From Hymenobacter daecheongensis DSM 21074 (GTDB lineage: Bacteria > Bacteroidota > Bacteroidia > Cytophagales > Hymenobacteraceae), in contig NZ_FQYN01000007.1 in assembly GCF_900141805.1 (NCBI RefSeq), positions 62,001 to 126,000 on the forward strand: DNA of 64,000 nucleotides. The letters run 5' to 3'. Below are positions 27,977-37,223 of the stretch, one piece after another. Positions within the stretch are counted from its first letter, which is position 1; every line of letters begins with the position of its first letter. A program made the position numbers and the translations under genes. The notes beneath the pieces are model-generated. The model was not told the DNA's origin, searched no databases, and saw only the letters and a list, made by a program, of their open reading frames with translations.

Positions 27977-28894
27977 CTAGCGCGGGGCTGTTTTGCGGCT
28001 CGTAGCCGGCTTACGAACGGCCGACTTGCTAGCCGTTGTCTTCCGGGCCACCCGCTTGGGTGCCACGGCCTTCTTCTTCACATACCGGGCCGGGCTGGCG
28101 GCCCGCGCAGTGCTCCGGGGCTTGGGCCGTAGCCGCACGGCGGTGGCGGAGCGCTTTGCTTTGCTCAGACCGCGCACCCTTGGCGGCGGAACCACCAGGG
28201 TGGTAGCCAGCCGGGGCTTGCGGGCCGGCAGCGCGGCCACTACGGCCGCCGCCGGCGCTGCCGCAGGTGGGGTCGGCGCTTTAGCTTTAGCTGCCGGGCC
28301 GCCTGGCACCACGCCCAGCACGCGCCGGATGCCCATGAAGCGCCGCTCGTAGTCGGTGCCCTCCACCTGGCTGATCTTCACGCCTGACTCGCGGCGGGCC
28401 GACGACGAATGAATGAAGCGCAGCGGCTCGCCCCCCTCCGAAATAACAATGCCTGCGTGGCCGGGCGTGGTAGAAGTAGTGGCGGTGCCGGTGAAGATGA
28501 CCATATCGCCGCGGCGGGCCTGGCTGCGCTCTACGGGGCGGCCGGTATTGATGAGCAGCGCCGTAGAGTGGGGCACCGGCACGCCGAAATGGCCATACAC
28601 GAACATCAGAAAACCGGAGCAGTCGAAGCCGCCGGTGGGGGTGGTGCCGGCGTAGGTGTAGGGTGAGCCCAGCTGCTGCATGGCAAAGTGCACGAGGCTA
28701 TCGGCCCGCGGCTGGGCGCTGGTGGTTATCACGGAGGCCATACGGGCCGGGGCCGCAGGAGTGGCCGCGGCCAAAGCCGGAACAGGAGCCGTGGCGGCCA
28801 GCGGCTGGGGGCTGGCCGGCCGCAGGTACTGCCACCCCACATAACCCAGAAGGCCGGTAATCAAAGCAAGAAAAGCAAGCCAGACGTAGCGCAT
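27977..28894 (-). CDS. Membrane-anchored NlpC/P60 peptidase with long basic tail
   Basis: 305 residues: one N-terminal membrane helix (4-24), an Ala/Pro linker, an NlpC/P60 domain (about 62-195) with catalytic Cys92 in GGFDCSGFLM, His146 in TPGHAGIVIS and His162 in RFIHSSSARR. The last 100 residues are almost only Ala, Lys, Arg, Thr and Pro (for example KKKAVAPKRVARKTTASKSA), histone-H1-like in composition. NlpC/P60 enzymes cut gamma-D-Glu-diaminopimelate bonds; the tail may bind anionic wall polymer or DNA. ATG 28894 is chosen since it leads into the membrane helix. Confidence 0.85.
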   Translation of the reverse strand: MRYVWLAFLALITGLLGYVGWQYLRPASPQPLAATAPVPALAAATPAAPARMASVITTSAQPRADSLVHFAMQQLGSPYTYAGTTPTGGFDCSGFLMFVYGHFGVPVPHSTALLINTGRPVERSQARRGDMVIFTGTATTSTTPGHAGIVISEGGEPLRFIHSSSARRESGVKISQVEGTDYERRFMGIRRVLGVVPGGPAAKAKAPTPPAAAPAAAVVAALPARKPRLATTLVVPPPRVRGLSKAKRSATAVRLRPKPRSTARAASPARYVKKKAVAPKRVARKTTASKSAVRKPATSRKTAPR

Positions 28895-29111
28895 AAAACC
28901 AGAAACTGAAAGCCCGGAAAAGCCGGCTTCACCCTGCCCTAACGGTGGGGCCTGGGTGCGGGTTCCTGGGGGCACGGGGTGCAGCAGGGGCAAATGGACG
29001 GTGCCGTGGTGGGGTTTCGGCGCTATCTTGCAACCCCGGCCGGTTTTTGCCGTCGGGGAGGTGGCGCACGGCGCGTCGCCTGTTTCCTTCACTCACTCCC
29101 GTTTCTTTCGC

Positions 29112-30920
29112 ATGATGCACTCTTATTTCCGCCGGCTGCTGGCCGTGGCCGCGGTACTGCTGCTGGGCCCGCTTTCGTCGGTGCTGGCGGCCTCTACGCT
29201 GCGCTACACGCTGGCCATGCCGGCCCCGCAAACCCACTATTTCGAGGTTGAAATGGCTCTGGGCGATTTTGGCAAGCCGTTCACCGACGTAAAAATGCCC
29301 GTCTGGGCTCCCGGCTCGTATCTGGTGCGGGAATTTGCCAAAAACGTGGAAGGCTTCGGGGCCCAGGCCGGCAGCGCAACGCTGCGCACGGAGAAGATTA
29401 GCAAGAATACCTGGCGCGTCTATCATCCCAAAAGCAAGAATTTCACGGTGCGCTACCGCGTGTATGCCTTCGAGCTGAGCGTGCGTACCAGCTTCATTGA
29501 TGCGGCCCACGGCTACGTGAACGGTACCAGCGTGTTCATGTACCCCGAAGGCGAGCAGAAGCTGCCCAGCACCCTGCTGGTGCAGCCCGCCCCTGGCTGG
29601 ACGCAGGTGAGCACCAGCCTGAAGCCTGCCGCGGGCGGTGCGCCCTTCAGCTTCCGCGCGGCTAATTATGATGAGCTGGCCGATTCGCCCATCGAAATCG
29701 GCAACCAGAAAATTCTCTCGTTTGAGGCCAACGGCACGCCGCATACGGTGGCCATGTTCGGCACGGTGCAATACGACGAGGCCCGCCTGCTGCGCGATAT
29801 GAAGAAGGTGTGCGAGGAAGCGCACCGCGTGGTAGGCCAAAATCCGCTGGACCGCTACGTGTTTATCATTCACAACATCGACCGGGGCACGGGCGGGCTG
29901 GAGCACCTGTTTTCCACCACGCTGTCGGTTTCGCGCACGGCGTATAGCTCGGAGGCGGGCTGGAAGGGCTTTCTAGGCCTGGTGGCCCACGAATACTTTC
30001 ACCTCTGGAACGTGAAGCGCATCCGGCCGGTGGCGCTGGGGCCGTTCAACTACGATCAGGAAAACTACACCCGCATGCTGTGGGTGAGCGAGGGCGGCAC
30101 CGAGTACTTCTCGAACCTGATTATGCAGCGCGCCGGCTTTCTGACCCCGGATGCCTACCTGGCCGACCTGAGCAATGGCATCGGCAGGGTGGAGAACACG
30201 CCCGGCAACAAGCAGCAGTCGGCCGCCGAGTCGAGCTTCGATGCCTGGATCAAGTACTACCGGCCCAACGAAAACTCGGGCAACACCGGCATCAGCTACT
30301 ACGATAAGGGAGAGGTAATCGGGGCGGTGCTGGATTTGATGGTGATAAACGCCACCAACGGCAGCAAGAGCCTCGACGACGTGATGCGCTACCTCTACGC
30401 GCAGTACTATCAGAAGCTGGGCCGCGGCTTCACCGATGCCGAGTACCAGGATGCCGTAGCCAAAGTAGCCGGCCGCCGCTTCGATGAGTTCTTCCGCGAC
30501 TACGTGTACGGCACCAAAACCCTCGACTACGCCACCGCCCTGGGCTACGCCGGCCTCACGCTGAGCACCGCACCCACCACCACCGATGCCGTGCTGGGAG
30601 CCAACGTGAGCACCAGCGGCGGCAAGTACACCGTGAGCAGCGTGCTGCGCGACGGCAGCGCCTGGCAGGGCGGCTTGAGCGTGGGCGACGAGCTGCTGGC
30701 CCTGAACGGCACCCGCCTCACCGACGACCCCAACAAGGCCCTGACCGGGGCCCCCGCCGGAGCCAAAGTGACCCTGCTGGTAAGCCGCGATGGGCAGCTG
30801 AAGGAGGTGAGCTTCCCGCTGCTGGCCAACGCCGCCCAGCGCTACCGCATCGAGCGGATGGCTAGCCCCACCGAGCAGCAGCAGCGCGTGCTGGCCAAGT
30901 GGCTGCCGGTGACGAAGTAG
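29112..30920 (+). CDS. M61 family glycyl-aminopeptidase-like protein with PDZ domain
   Basis: 602 residues: signal peptide ending VLAAS, an N-terminal beta domain (30-200), a zinc site HEYFHLWN (His293, Glu294, His297) with Glu327 in WVSEGGTEYF, and a PDZ domain (about 505-590: GANVSTSGGKYTVSSVLRDG, GGLSVGDELLALNG). M61 enzymes release N-terminal glycine or alanine from peptides in the periplasm. ATG 29112 and 29115 are adjacent; no upstream gene in the same frame. Divergent from the NlpC/P60 gene. Confidence 0.93.
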   Translation: MMHSYFRRLLAVAAVLLLGPLSSVLAASTLRYTLAMPAPQTHYFEVEMALGDFGKPFTDVKMPVWAPGSYLVREFAKNVEGFGAQAGSATLRTEKISKNTWRVYHPKSKNFTVRYRVYAFELSVRTSFIDAAHGYVNGTSVFMYPEGEQKLPSTLLVQPAPGWTQVSTSLKPAAGGAPFSFRAANYDELADSPIEIGNQKILSFEANGTPHTVAMFGTVQYDEARLLRDMKKVCEEAHRVVGQNPLDRYVFIIHNIDRGTGGLEHLFSTTLSVSRTAYSSEAGWKGFLGLVAHEYFHLWNVKRIRPVALGPFNYDQENYTRMLWVSEGGTEYFSNLIMQRAGFLTPDAYLADLSNGIGRVENTPGNKQQSAAESSFDAWIKYYRPNENSGNTGISYYDKGEVIGAVLDLMVINATNGSKSLDDVMRYLYAQYYQKLGRGFTDAEYQDAVAKVAGRRFDEFFRDYVYGTKTLDYATALGYAGLTLSTAPTTTDAVLGANVSTSGGKYTVSSVLRDGSAWQGGLSVGDELLALNGTRLTDDPNKALTGAPAGAKVTLLVSRDGQLKEVSFPLLANAAQRYRIERMASPTEQQQRVLAKWLPVTK

Positions 30921-30941
30921 CGGGAAGCTTTGGTTTGCTAC

Positions 30942-30981
30942 GCAAAACGCCCCGTCCGGACTCCGGACGGGGCGTTTTTGC
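30942..30981 (+). terminator. Intrinsic terminator
   Basis: GCAAAACGCCCCGTCCGGA pairs with its near-complement, followed by TTTTTGC, 21 bases after the M61 stop. Confidence 0.9.
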
Positions 30982-30991
30982 TTTCTGACTT

Positions 30992-31170
30992 AAGCTGTGG
31001 AGTAGCCGCAGCGCGGTGACAGGTTTGTAGCAACCACATTAGCTGAATGAACAAAGCCGCGTAGCGGTGACAGAGTCGTTCGGGCGGTTCTGTCACCGCT
31101 ACGCGGCTTTGTTCTTCGCAAATAATACGTACTACAAACCTGCCGCCGCGCTGCGGCTACTTCACAGCTT
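30992..31170. repeat. Repeat family A, copy 4
   Basis: Outer arms AAGCTGTGGAGTAGCCGCAG + CGCGGTGACAGGTTTGTAG and a near-complement ending CTTCACAGCTT; inner pair AAGCCGCGTAGCGGTGACAG and complement. As in copies 1-3, the unique DNA at the outer ends also pairs (AAGCTGTG/CACAGCTT), so the palindrome extends beyond the shared core. Confidence 0.88.
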
Positions 31171-31194
31171 GAGGTTTTCTACTTGCTGTAATGC

Positions 31195-31416
31195 CTACTG
31201 CCCGGAGCGGGCTATGGCCCCCGGCAGCCGCCCGGCGTTGCGGGGGGAACGGAGCCGATAAATGGTTTCGAGCAGGCCGGCCAGCTCGGCGGCGGGCAGC
31301 AGGGCCATTGCCTCTTTGCCGCGGCGCGAAATGATGATGGCTTCCCGGTCGCTGGCGGCTTGATCCATGAGGGCGGCCAGGTTGGCGCGGGCTGCGGAGT
31401 AGGAAACGGTGGTCAT
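31195..31416 (-). CDS. Phd/YefM-type antitoxin remnant, toxin missing
   Basis: 73 residues: MTTVSYSAARANLAALMDQA is the DNA-binding YefM N-terminus, followed by REAIIISRRGKEAMALLPAAEL and LLETIYRLRSPRNAGRL. Family members usually run about 10-15 residues further and are followed by a YoeB/Txe toxin gene. Here the frame ends at GQ-TAG, 24 bases from repeat A4, and no toxin is present. It looks like a repeat-linked deletion removed the 3' part of the module. The product could still bind DNA. Confidence 0.75.
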   Translation of the reverse strand: MTTVSYSAARANLAALMDQAASDREAIIISRRGKEAMALLPAAELAGLLETIYRLRSPRNAGRLPGAIARSGQ

Positions 31417-31455
31417 GGCGTTATCGGCCGGTTGTACAAGTATATTAAGACTTAC

Positions 31456-31647
31456 GCAAAAGGCCGGCTTTGAGCCCCAGCGGGGCGGCATATCGGTAGT
31501 AAGTAGCGGATGAACAATAATTAAGCCCCAGCGGGGCGACACATGGCTGCCGAAAAACAGGTGTCGCCCCGCTGGGGCTTTCGTTCAGGTAGTCAAGAAA
31601 TTACTACCGATATACCGCCCCGCTGGGGCTTGAAGCCGACCTTTTGC
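31456..31647. repeat. Repeat family B, copy 1 (nested inverted pair)
   Basis: Four hairpin units in two nested inverted pairs. The outer pair has GCCCCAGCGGGGC followed by GGCATATCGGTAGTAA and its complement; the inner pair is AAGCCCCAGCGGGGCGACAC and complement around 18 bases. Each unit is GCCCC-AGC-GGGGC next to GACA/TGTC. Flanking GCAAAAGG/CCTTTTGC also pair. With the terminator at 31749 it accounts for the 31417-31809 gap. Confidence 0.88.
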
Positions 31648-31748
31648 ATAGGTCCTATATAGCTAAAAAACGGCTGGCCTACTCCCTTGTCTTCATTCAC
31701 CGGGCAGGGAGGGGCTGACATGCACTCAGTTCCTGAGAAATCAGTCGA

Positions 31749-31791
31749 AATCAGAAGGCCCCAACTGCAGTGCAGCTGGGGCCTTCTGATT
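31749..31791. terminator. Intrinsic terminator
   Basis: AATCAGAAGGCCCCA pairs with TGGGGCCTTCTGATT with CTGCAG inside. It ends the minus-strand subtilase lipoprotein gene. Confidence 0.8.
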
Positions 31792-31809
31792 CAGGCGTAG
31801 CTACACGCG

Positions 31810-33378
31810 CTACAGCGGCAGCGCCCCGACGGCGGCGGCCACGTTCACTCGGCCCCAGCCGAAGCTGCTGCTGCGGGCGTTGCGGTTGGAGCTAGCGGCC
31901 ACCAGGCGGGCCATAATCTGGGCGCGGGTTTCGGTGGGGTACTTAGCCCACACCACGGCGGCCATGCCGGCCATGCTGGCGGTGGCTACTGAGGAGCCGC
32001 CCACGGTGCTGGGCGCGTCGCCGCTCATGGCCAGCGTGAGGGGGCGCAGGTTATTGCTGGTGGGCTGCATCACTACCGTGAATTCTACGTCGGCCCCTAC
32101 GTGGCACTCGTCGCAGCGGGTGCTCAGGTCCGATTTCATGCCTGTCACGGCTACGGCTTCGGGCAGGGAGGCGGGATAGATGACCCCTACCAGACCAGCC
32201 GTCCAGTCGAGGGAGGTGCCGGCGGCGCAGAAGATGAGCTTGCCGCGGCCGTAGGCGTAGCGGATGGCATCGGTGATCTGCGAAGAACTGGTGAGGCGGC
32301 CCATGCTCATGCTGATAACGCGCACATCGGTGCGGTTGCCGGCCAGTACGTAGGCGTCGGCCACGCCCTTCACCTCGCGGCTGGCATCAATGAACACGTC
32401 TTCGGCGGCCCGCACCGTTAGCAGGTTGGCGTTGTAGGCAATGCCCACGGCCGCCCCATCGGTGCCGCGGGGGCCGGCGGCGGCTCCGGCCATGCTGGTG
32501 CCGTGGCCGCAGCCGTCGTTGGGCGTTTCGTAGTCGCCGTAGGGGATGCCAAAGATGGAGTTGCGCGGCAGCGTGACCAGGCGCTCCACGGTCCGGCCGC
32601 TGCTCAGGCCCTGGTTGAAGGCCGAGCCCAGGTTTTCCTGCGCGTCGGAGCAGCCCGTATCAATTACCACCAGCTTCATGCCTTGCCCCGTGCTCTGGCT
32701 CCAGCCCGCCCGGATGCCGTGGTATTGGTCGGCCTGGTTCCACGACGATTTGCTGCCGTTATTGAGAATCGTGTAGTCGTCGCCTGCTACCAGGCCCGCG
32801 GTTGCGGTGTTGTTGCCGCAGCCGCTGCTCGAAAGCGCAGCCGCGCCCTTGTTGGCTACGGCGTGGTAGGGCTCGTAGCCCATCGGCTCGGCGTAGCGCA
32901 CCAGGCCCGAGCGGCGCAGGCGCTGCACGGTGCTCAGCTCGTGCACCTGCACATCGAGCACGGGCAGCACGTTTTCCTCAAATACGAGCAGGCCATTCAG
33001 CGTCAGCTTGGGGTTGGCTTTGCGCTCTTCTTCCAGAATAATCTGGAGCACCTGCTGGCGGGCGGCCTGCCAGTCGGTGGCCTGGCCGGCATCGGCGGGC
33101 GGGGTGCAGCCGCGGGGCTGGCTGGCCGGCTGGTAGCCCACCGAGAGCACGAAATCGGAGCGGGTGAGGGCGCTCCAGATGGTGTGGTCGGAGGCCTGGG
33201 ACCAGTCGTAGCGGCCGTCTTTGCGCAGCCCGGCCCAAATCTGGTCGTCGAGCTGCTGGGTGGTAAGGGCTTCCTTGGAGGCTTCGGGCGGCGCGGGCTG
33301 GGCTTCTTCGGCTTGCTGCTGGCAGCCGGCCAGCGTGAGGGCCAGCAGTGCCGCCGGTACGAGGGTAGAGGTACGCAT
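31810..33378 (-). CDS. S8 serine peptidase lipoprotein
   Basis: 522 residues: lipobox LAGC (Cys19), a Gln/Glu/Pro linker, then a subtilase domain with LVVIDTGCSD (catalytic Asp), GCGHGTSMAG (His) and a diverged serine motif GGSSVATASMAG where GTSxAxP is usual, leaving Ser in GSS-V-A-T-A. YDWSQASDHTIWSALTRSDFV in the N-terminal part is seen in similar Bacteroidota lipoproteins. Role: surface or periplasmic proteolysis. Distinct from the 1297 protease, which has a signal peptidase I site and a canonical serine motif. Confidence 0.85.
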   Translation of the reverse strand: MRTSTLVPAALLALTLAGCQQQAEEAQPAPPEASKEALTTQQLDDQIWAGLRKDGRYDWSQASDHTIWSALTRSDFVLSVGYQPASQPRGCTPPADAGQATDWQAARQQVLQIILEEERKANPKLTLNGLLVFEENVLPVLDVQVHELSTVQRLRRSGLVRYAEPMGYEPYHAVANKGAAALSSSGCGNNTATAGLVAGDDYTILNNGSKSSWNQADQYHGIRAGWSQSTGQGMKLVVIDTGCSDAQENLGSAFNQGLSSGRTVERLVTLPRNSIFGIPYGDYETPNDGCGHGTSMAGAAAGPRGTDGAAVGIAYNANLLTVRAAEDVFIDASREVKGVADAYVLAGNRTDVRVISMSMGRLTSSSQITDAIRYAYGRGKLIFCAAGTSLDWTAGLVGVIYPASLPEAVAVTGMKSDLSTRCDECHVGADVEFTVVMQPTSNNLRPLTLAMSGDAPSTVGGSSVATASMAGMAAVVWAKYPTETRAQIMARLVAASSNRNARSSSFGWGRVNVAAAVGALPL

Positions 33379-33492
33379 AGGGCAGTGAGTTTTGGTGGTG
33401 GGGTAGGAAAGAACTGGACTAAAGAAAGAATATTCCTTTTGGTATGCAAGCCTACCAAAGCCCCCGAGCCGAGAGAAGAACCGTCCAAAACC

Positions 33493-33524
33493 AAAAAGCC
33501 CCAACGCTGAGCGTCAGGGCTTTT
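33493..33524. terminator. Bidirectional intrinsic terminator
   Basis: AAAAGCCC and ACGCT pair with AGCGT and GGGCTTTT. It ends the minus-strand kup gene just before the subtilase. Confidence 0.75.
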
Positions 33525-33566
33525 ATCGAAAAAAGGAAAACCAAAAAATTTAGGAGCGCGGGCCGC

Positions 33567-35525
33567 CTACATCACCCGCTTCAGGGCCACGTCGCGCACG
33601 GGCGTTATCACCAGCGGCACCTTCTCTACTTTCACCGAGCTGGTATCGAGGCCGAAGTATTTGTCTTCAGAAGCCGTGAACTGCTTGATGTAGAAGTAGG
33701 CCTGCATCACGAGCTTCTCTACCAGCGGGAATTCGTTTTCCACCGACAGGAATTTCTCCAGCACCACGAAGCGGAAGTCGCCGGTGACGTGCTGCTTGCT
33801 CAGGGATTCGTAGCGCGAGGTAATGTCCACTTCCTTGTTGCGCACCAGGTCTTCCACCACTTTGCGGAAGTACAGGTTGATGCGCTGCTCGACCCGGAAA
33901 CCCAGCCGGAACGTGATGCGGAAGGCATCATCGGGGGCCAGTTCCACCACTTTGTACTCCATGGTATACGGCTCGTCGGTGGTGTCTACGTGCACAAACC
34001 AGTAGATATCGGCCCGCTTGGGGCGCTTCTGAAAGATGGAGTAGATGATCTTGGACTCAATTTCGGAAGCCCGCTCAGCCGAGGTCATGAACACGAGGTG
34101 AGTGGAGTATTTCGGCACCGACTCGTCGTTGCTCAGCTCGCGGAGCGCGTCCATGTAGGGCTCAATCTTCACGAACTCCGTGAGGCGGCGCTTGATGTAG
34201 TAGGCCCGCAGCCAGATGTACATCACCGCCATGAGAGCTGCGCCAATGGCCAGCGACACCCAGCCGCCGTGCGGAAACTTGATGAGGTTGGCAACCAGGA
34301 ACGACCCTTCGATGAGGCCATACAGCAGCGCAAACGCCACCACAATGAGCAGCGGCACGCGGCGCGTACGCAGCCACACGGTGAGCAGCAGCGTGGTCAT
34401 GAGCATGGTTAGGGTGATGGCCAGCCCGTAGGCCGCTTCCATGTTGCTGGACTCGCGGAAGTAGAGCACCACCCCGATGCAGCCCAGCAACAGCAGCCGG
34501 TTCATGCTGGGCACGTAGAGCTGGCCTTTCACGTCGGTGGGGTAGTTGAGGCGTACTTTGGGCCACATATTCAGCCGGATAGCCTCGGCTACCAGCGTGA
34601 AGGAGCCCGTGATGAGCGCCTGCGAGGCAATGATGGCCGCAATGGTGGCAATGCCGATGCCGATGAGCAGAAACCACGGCGGCATCAGCTCATAGAACGG
34701 GTTGCGGCCGTTCAGCTGCTCGCCCTGGTGTGCCAGCAGCCACGCACCCTGGCCCATGTAGTTGAGCACCAGGCAGCTTTTAACAAAAATCCAGCTGATG
34801 CGAATGTTGCCCTTGCCGCAATGGCCTAAGTCGGAGTATAGGGCCTCGGCCCCCGTAGTGCACAGAAACACGGCTCCGAGCAGCCAGAAACCGCCCGGAT
34901 ATTCCACCAGCAGCTTGTAGGCATAATAGGGATTCACAGCCTTCAGAATCTCCGGGTTCTGGGCAATCCAGCTGCCGCCCAGCACGCCCAGCATACTAAA
35001 CCAGAGCAGCATAATGGGTCCGAAGGCCTTGCCTACTATCTGGGTGCCAAAGCTTTGCAGGAAAAATAGCCCGGCAATGATGGCAATGACTATGTAGACG
35101 ATAACGTCCTGCGTGAGGTGCGGATACACCTGCTTGAGCCCTTCAATGGCCGAGGACACCGAAATAGGCGGCGTAATCACGCCATCGGCCAGCAGGGCCG
35201 CGCCCCCGATGATGGCGGGCACCGTGAGCCAAGCCGCCCGCCGCCGCACCAGGGCGTAGAGCGAAAAAATGCCGCCTTCCCCGTTGTTGTCCGCGTTCAG
35301 CGTGAGCAGCACGTACTTGATGGTCGTCTGCAGTGTCAGGGTCCAGAGCACGCACGAAATGCCGCCCAGAATAAGCCGCGGGTCAATCAGCTCCGGCACA
35401 ATGGCCTTCATCACATAGAGCGGCGACGTACCAATATCGCCGTAGATAATGCCCAGGGCAATGAGCAGTCCGGCGGTTGAAATAGCCGTGTGCGGATGTT
35501 TGGCGTCCAGTTGTTTGGCGTCCAT
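33567..35525 (-). CDS. kup: Low-affinity potassium uptake protein
   Basis: 652 residues, normal Kup/HAK/KUP length: N-terminal LIALGIIYGDIGTSPLYVMK (the family signature GIxYGDIGTSPLY), about 12 membrane helices to residue 440, and a hydrophilic cytoplasmic C-terminal domain of 200 residues. Kup takes up K+ with protons and matters most at low pH. ATG 35525 is preferred over the upstream in-frame ATG 35579 because the conserved N-terminus starts soon after. Confidence 0.95.
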   Translation of the reverse strand: MDAKQLDAKHPHTAISTAGLLIALGIIYGDIGTSPLYVMKAIVPELIDPRLILGGISCVLWTLTLQTTIKYVLLTLNADNNGEGGIFSLYALVRRRAAWLTVPAIIGGAALLADGVITPPISVSSAIEGLKQVYPHLTQDVIVYIVIAIIAGLFFLQSFGTQIVGKAFGPIMLLWFSMLGVLGGSWIAQNPEILKAVNPYYAYKLLVEYPGGFWLLGAVFLCTTGAEALYSDLGHCGKGNIRISWIFVKSCLVLNYMGQGAWLLAHQGEQLNGRNPFYELMPPWFLLIGIGIATIAAIIASQALITGSFTLVAEAIRLNMWPKVRLNYPTDVKGQLYVPSMNRLLLLGCIGVVLYFRESSNMEAAYGLAITLTMLMTTLLLTVWLRTRRVPLLIVVAFALLYGLIEGSFLVANLIKFPHGGWVSLAIGAALMAVMYIWLRAYYIKRRLTEFVKIEPYMDALRELSNDESVPKYSTHLVFMTSAERASEIESKIIYSIFQKRPKRADIYWFVHVDTTDEPYTMEYKVVELAPDDAFRITFRLGFRVEQRINLYFRKVVEDLVRNKEVDITSRYESLSKQHVTGDFRFVVLEKFLSVENEFPLVEKLVMQAYFYIKQFTASEDKYFGLDTSSVKVEKVPLVITPVRDVALKRVM

Positions 35526-35638
35526 GAGGAAGATAGAGGGAAACAGGCGCGGTGTAAAAAGTGGCCAAAGGTAGAGCAAATGCGCTGAACCAAAATGCCC
35601 AGGCGCTTACGCAGCCGCGCGGGAAAAAGGCGGGGTAG

Positions 35639-36226
35639 CTACGAAAAAAAAGATGGATCGGTGGAAGCAGCAGGCAGCTGTGCAGCGGCAGTGGCGGCTT
35701 CCTGCTCGGCCTGCCACGCCAGTAGCGCGGCGGCGGCCGCGGCGGCCTCGTCATGGCGCTGCCGGATGCAGCGGTTGGTTTCCGCGGCCAGCCGGTGCCA
35801 GGGTTCGGGGGCTCCCGGCAAGGAGAAATAAACGGCCTCGCGCCCCAGCCGGAACAGCCGCAGCCGGTTGGTGCCCCTCGTGCCATAGGCCAGCAACAAC
35901 GCCCCGGCCGCTACGCCCAGCATGGCGGGCGTGGTGCGCAGCCAGTTTTGCAAAAACGCCAGCAGGAAGCCCGCCAGCGCAAAGCCACCCAGCAAAAACC
36001 ACAGCAGCCAGCGCACCGGCGTCAGCTCCACGCCCTCCAGCTCCAGCAGCCCGAATGTCTGGCCCTGCACTTCCAGCCGGTCGTGCGTGAGTGTGAGGCG
36101 GCCGTCGTCGCTGCGTAGCGTGGATAGCGGGGCCTCGGCCGGCGGCGCTGGCGGCATGGGTGTAGGGCCGGTGGGCTCCGTCGGCGCGGGGCCGGCCGGC
36201 GGGGTAGGCGGGGTAGGGGTGTTCAT
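35639..36226 (-). CDS. Membrane protein of unknown function
   Basis: 195 residues: a Pro/Thr-rich N-terminal tail (2-35), a short beta stretch (LTLTHDRLEVQGQTFGLLEL), two hydrophobic helices (about 72-92 and 98-114), then a basic/Ala-rich helix. The layout (HDRLEV... RLRLFRLGREAVYFSLP) resembles DUF6232-type small membrane proteins, but I cannot name a family with confidence. Upstream, GGCTCTGCCGTAGC and its complement form a hairpin at 36249-36310. Confidence 0.6.
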   Translation of the reverse strand: MNTPTPPTPPAGPAPTEPTGPTPMPPAPPAEAPLSTLRSDDGRLTLTHDRLEVQGQTFGLLELEGVELTPVRWLLWFLLGGFALAGFLLAFLQNWLRTTPAMLGVAAGALLLAYGTRGTNRLRLFRLGREAVYFSLPGAPEPWHRLAAETNRCIRQRHDEAAAAAAALLAWQAEQEAATAAAQLPAASTDPSFFS

Positions 36227-36248
36227 GGGGGTGGCGGGGCCAAACGTA

Positions 36249-36310
36249 GGCTCTGCCGTAGCGGTGCGCGTCCAGCGGGGCCGGACGGCACTTGTTGCTA
36301 CGGCAGAGCC
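36249..36310. terminator. Long hairpin between FKBP and membrane-protein genes
   Basis: GGCTCTGCCGTAGC (36249-36262) and its exact complement (36297-36310) with a 34-base GC-rich loop. No T-run on either side, so it may be a weak terminator of the FKBP gene or mRNA-end protection. Confidence 0.5.
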
Positions 36311-36328
36311 CGTCGTCGGGCCGGGGCT

Positions 36329-36964
36329 TCAGTTATTCACTTTCAGCAGCTCCACGTCAAAGATCAGAGCCGAGTCCGGGCCGATGTCGCGTCCGGCACC
36401 GCGCTTGCCGTAGGCCATTTCCGACGGGATGTACAAGCGCCACTTTGAGCCTTCGGGCATCAGCTGCAGGGCCTCTGTCCAGCCGGCAATCACCTGGTTT
36501 ACGCCGAACGAAGCGGGCTGGCCGCGCTGGTAGCTGCTGTCGAATACGGTGCCGTTGAGCAGGGTGCCGTGGTAGTGGGTGGTCACGTTGGAAGTGGGGC
36601 CGGGCTTTTTGCCGCTGCCTTCGGTCAGCACTTCATACTGCAGGCCGCTGGGCAGGGTGTGCACGCCGGGCTTGTTCTTGTTTTCGGCCAGGAAGTCTTC
36701 GCCGGCCTGCTTGTTGTTGCTCATATCTGCGGAGTTTGGGGTGTCGTCGTCATCTTCTTCGGGGCCGCCCATCTGGGCCTGCAGCTGCTCCATGGCTTCG
36801 CGCATCTGGTCCTGGCTGAGGCGGCTGGGCTGGCCGCTAAGGCCCTCCTTCATGCTGGCGGCCAGCACATCCACGTCCAGGTCGAGGCCCTGCTGGGCGA
36901 AGTTGCGGGCCAAATCGCGCCCGATGATGTAGCTGATCTGCTCTTTGAGGCTGCTCAGGTTCAT
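36329..36964 (-). CDS. FKBP-type peptidyl-prolyl isomerase (FklB-like)
   Basis: 211 residues: an N-terminal dimerisation helix region (SYIIGRDLARNFAQQGLDLD), an acidic linker (GPEEDDDDTPN), and a C-terminal FKBP domain (about 105-211) with LPSGLQYEVLTEGSG, VTTHYHGTLLNGTVFDSSY, VIAGWTEALQLMPEG and FDVELLKV. Lacks an export signal, so probably cytoplasmic. It speeds cis-trans isomerisation of prolyl bonds during folding. Confidence 0.9.
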   Translation of the reverse strand: MNLSSLKEQISYIIGRDLARNFAQQGLDLDVDVLAASMKEGLSGQPSRLSQDQMREAMEQLQAQMGGPEEDDDDTPNSADMSNNKQAGEDFLAENKNKPGVHTLPSGLQYEVLTEGSGKKPGPTSNVTTHYHGTLLNGTVFDSSYQRGQPASFGVNQVIAGWTEALQLMPEGSKWRLYIPSEMAYGKRGAGRDIGPDSALIFDVELLKVNN

Positions 36965-37164
36965 AAATCACTGATTTTCGCTGATTATTCGGCCTGTGCT
37001 GATCTGGGGAACAGTCGGAATAACAGCAGGTGGAAAAATGCCGACGGCCCCGCGTGGGCCGCCGAACTGTGAAGTACCGAAAACAGCCGCGAATAGATGT
37101 GGTTTTTTTCGGCCCGCCCCACTAACCCACTGATTCAGACCCCCGGATTCTTTACCGGCCCAAA

Positions 37165-37192
37165 ACAAAAAAGCTCCGCCGGGGCGGAGCTT
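37165..37192 (-). terminator. Intrinsic terminator (minus strand)
   Basis: AAGCTCCGCC/GGCGGAGCTT stem with a GG loop and an A-run at 37165-37170, which reads as TTTTTT on the minus strand, directly after the 44-residue gene. Confidence 0.85.
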
Positions 37193-37223
37193 AGGTTGTA
37201 ACGAGGCTGCAAGCCAGCAAAGC

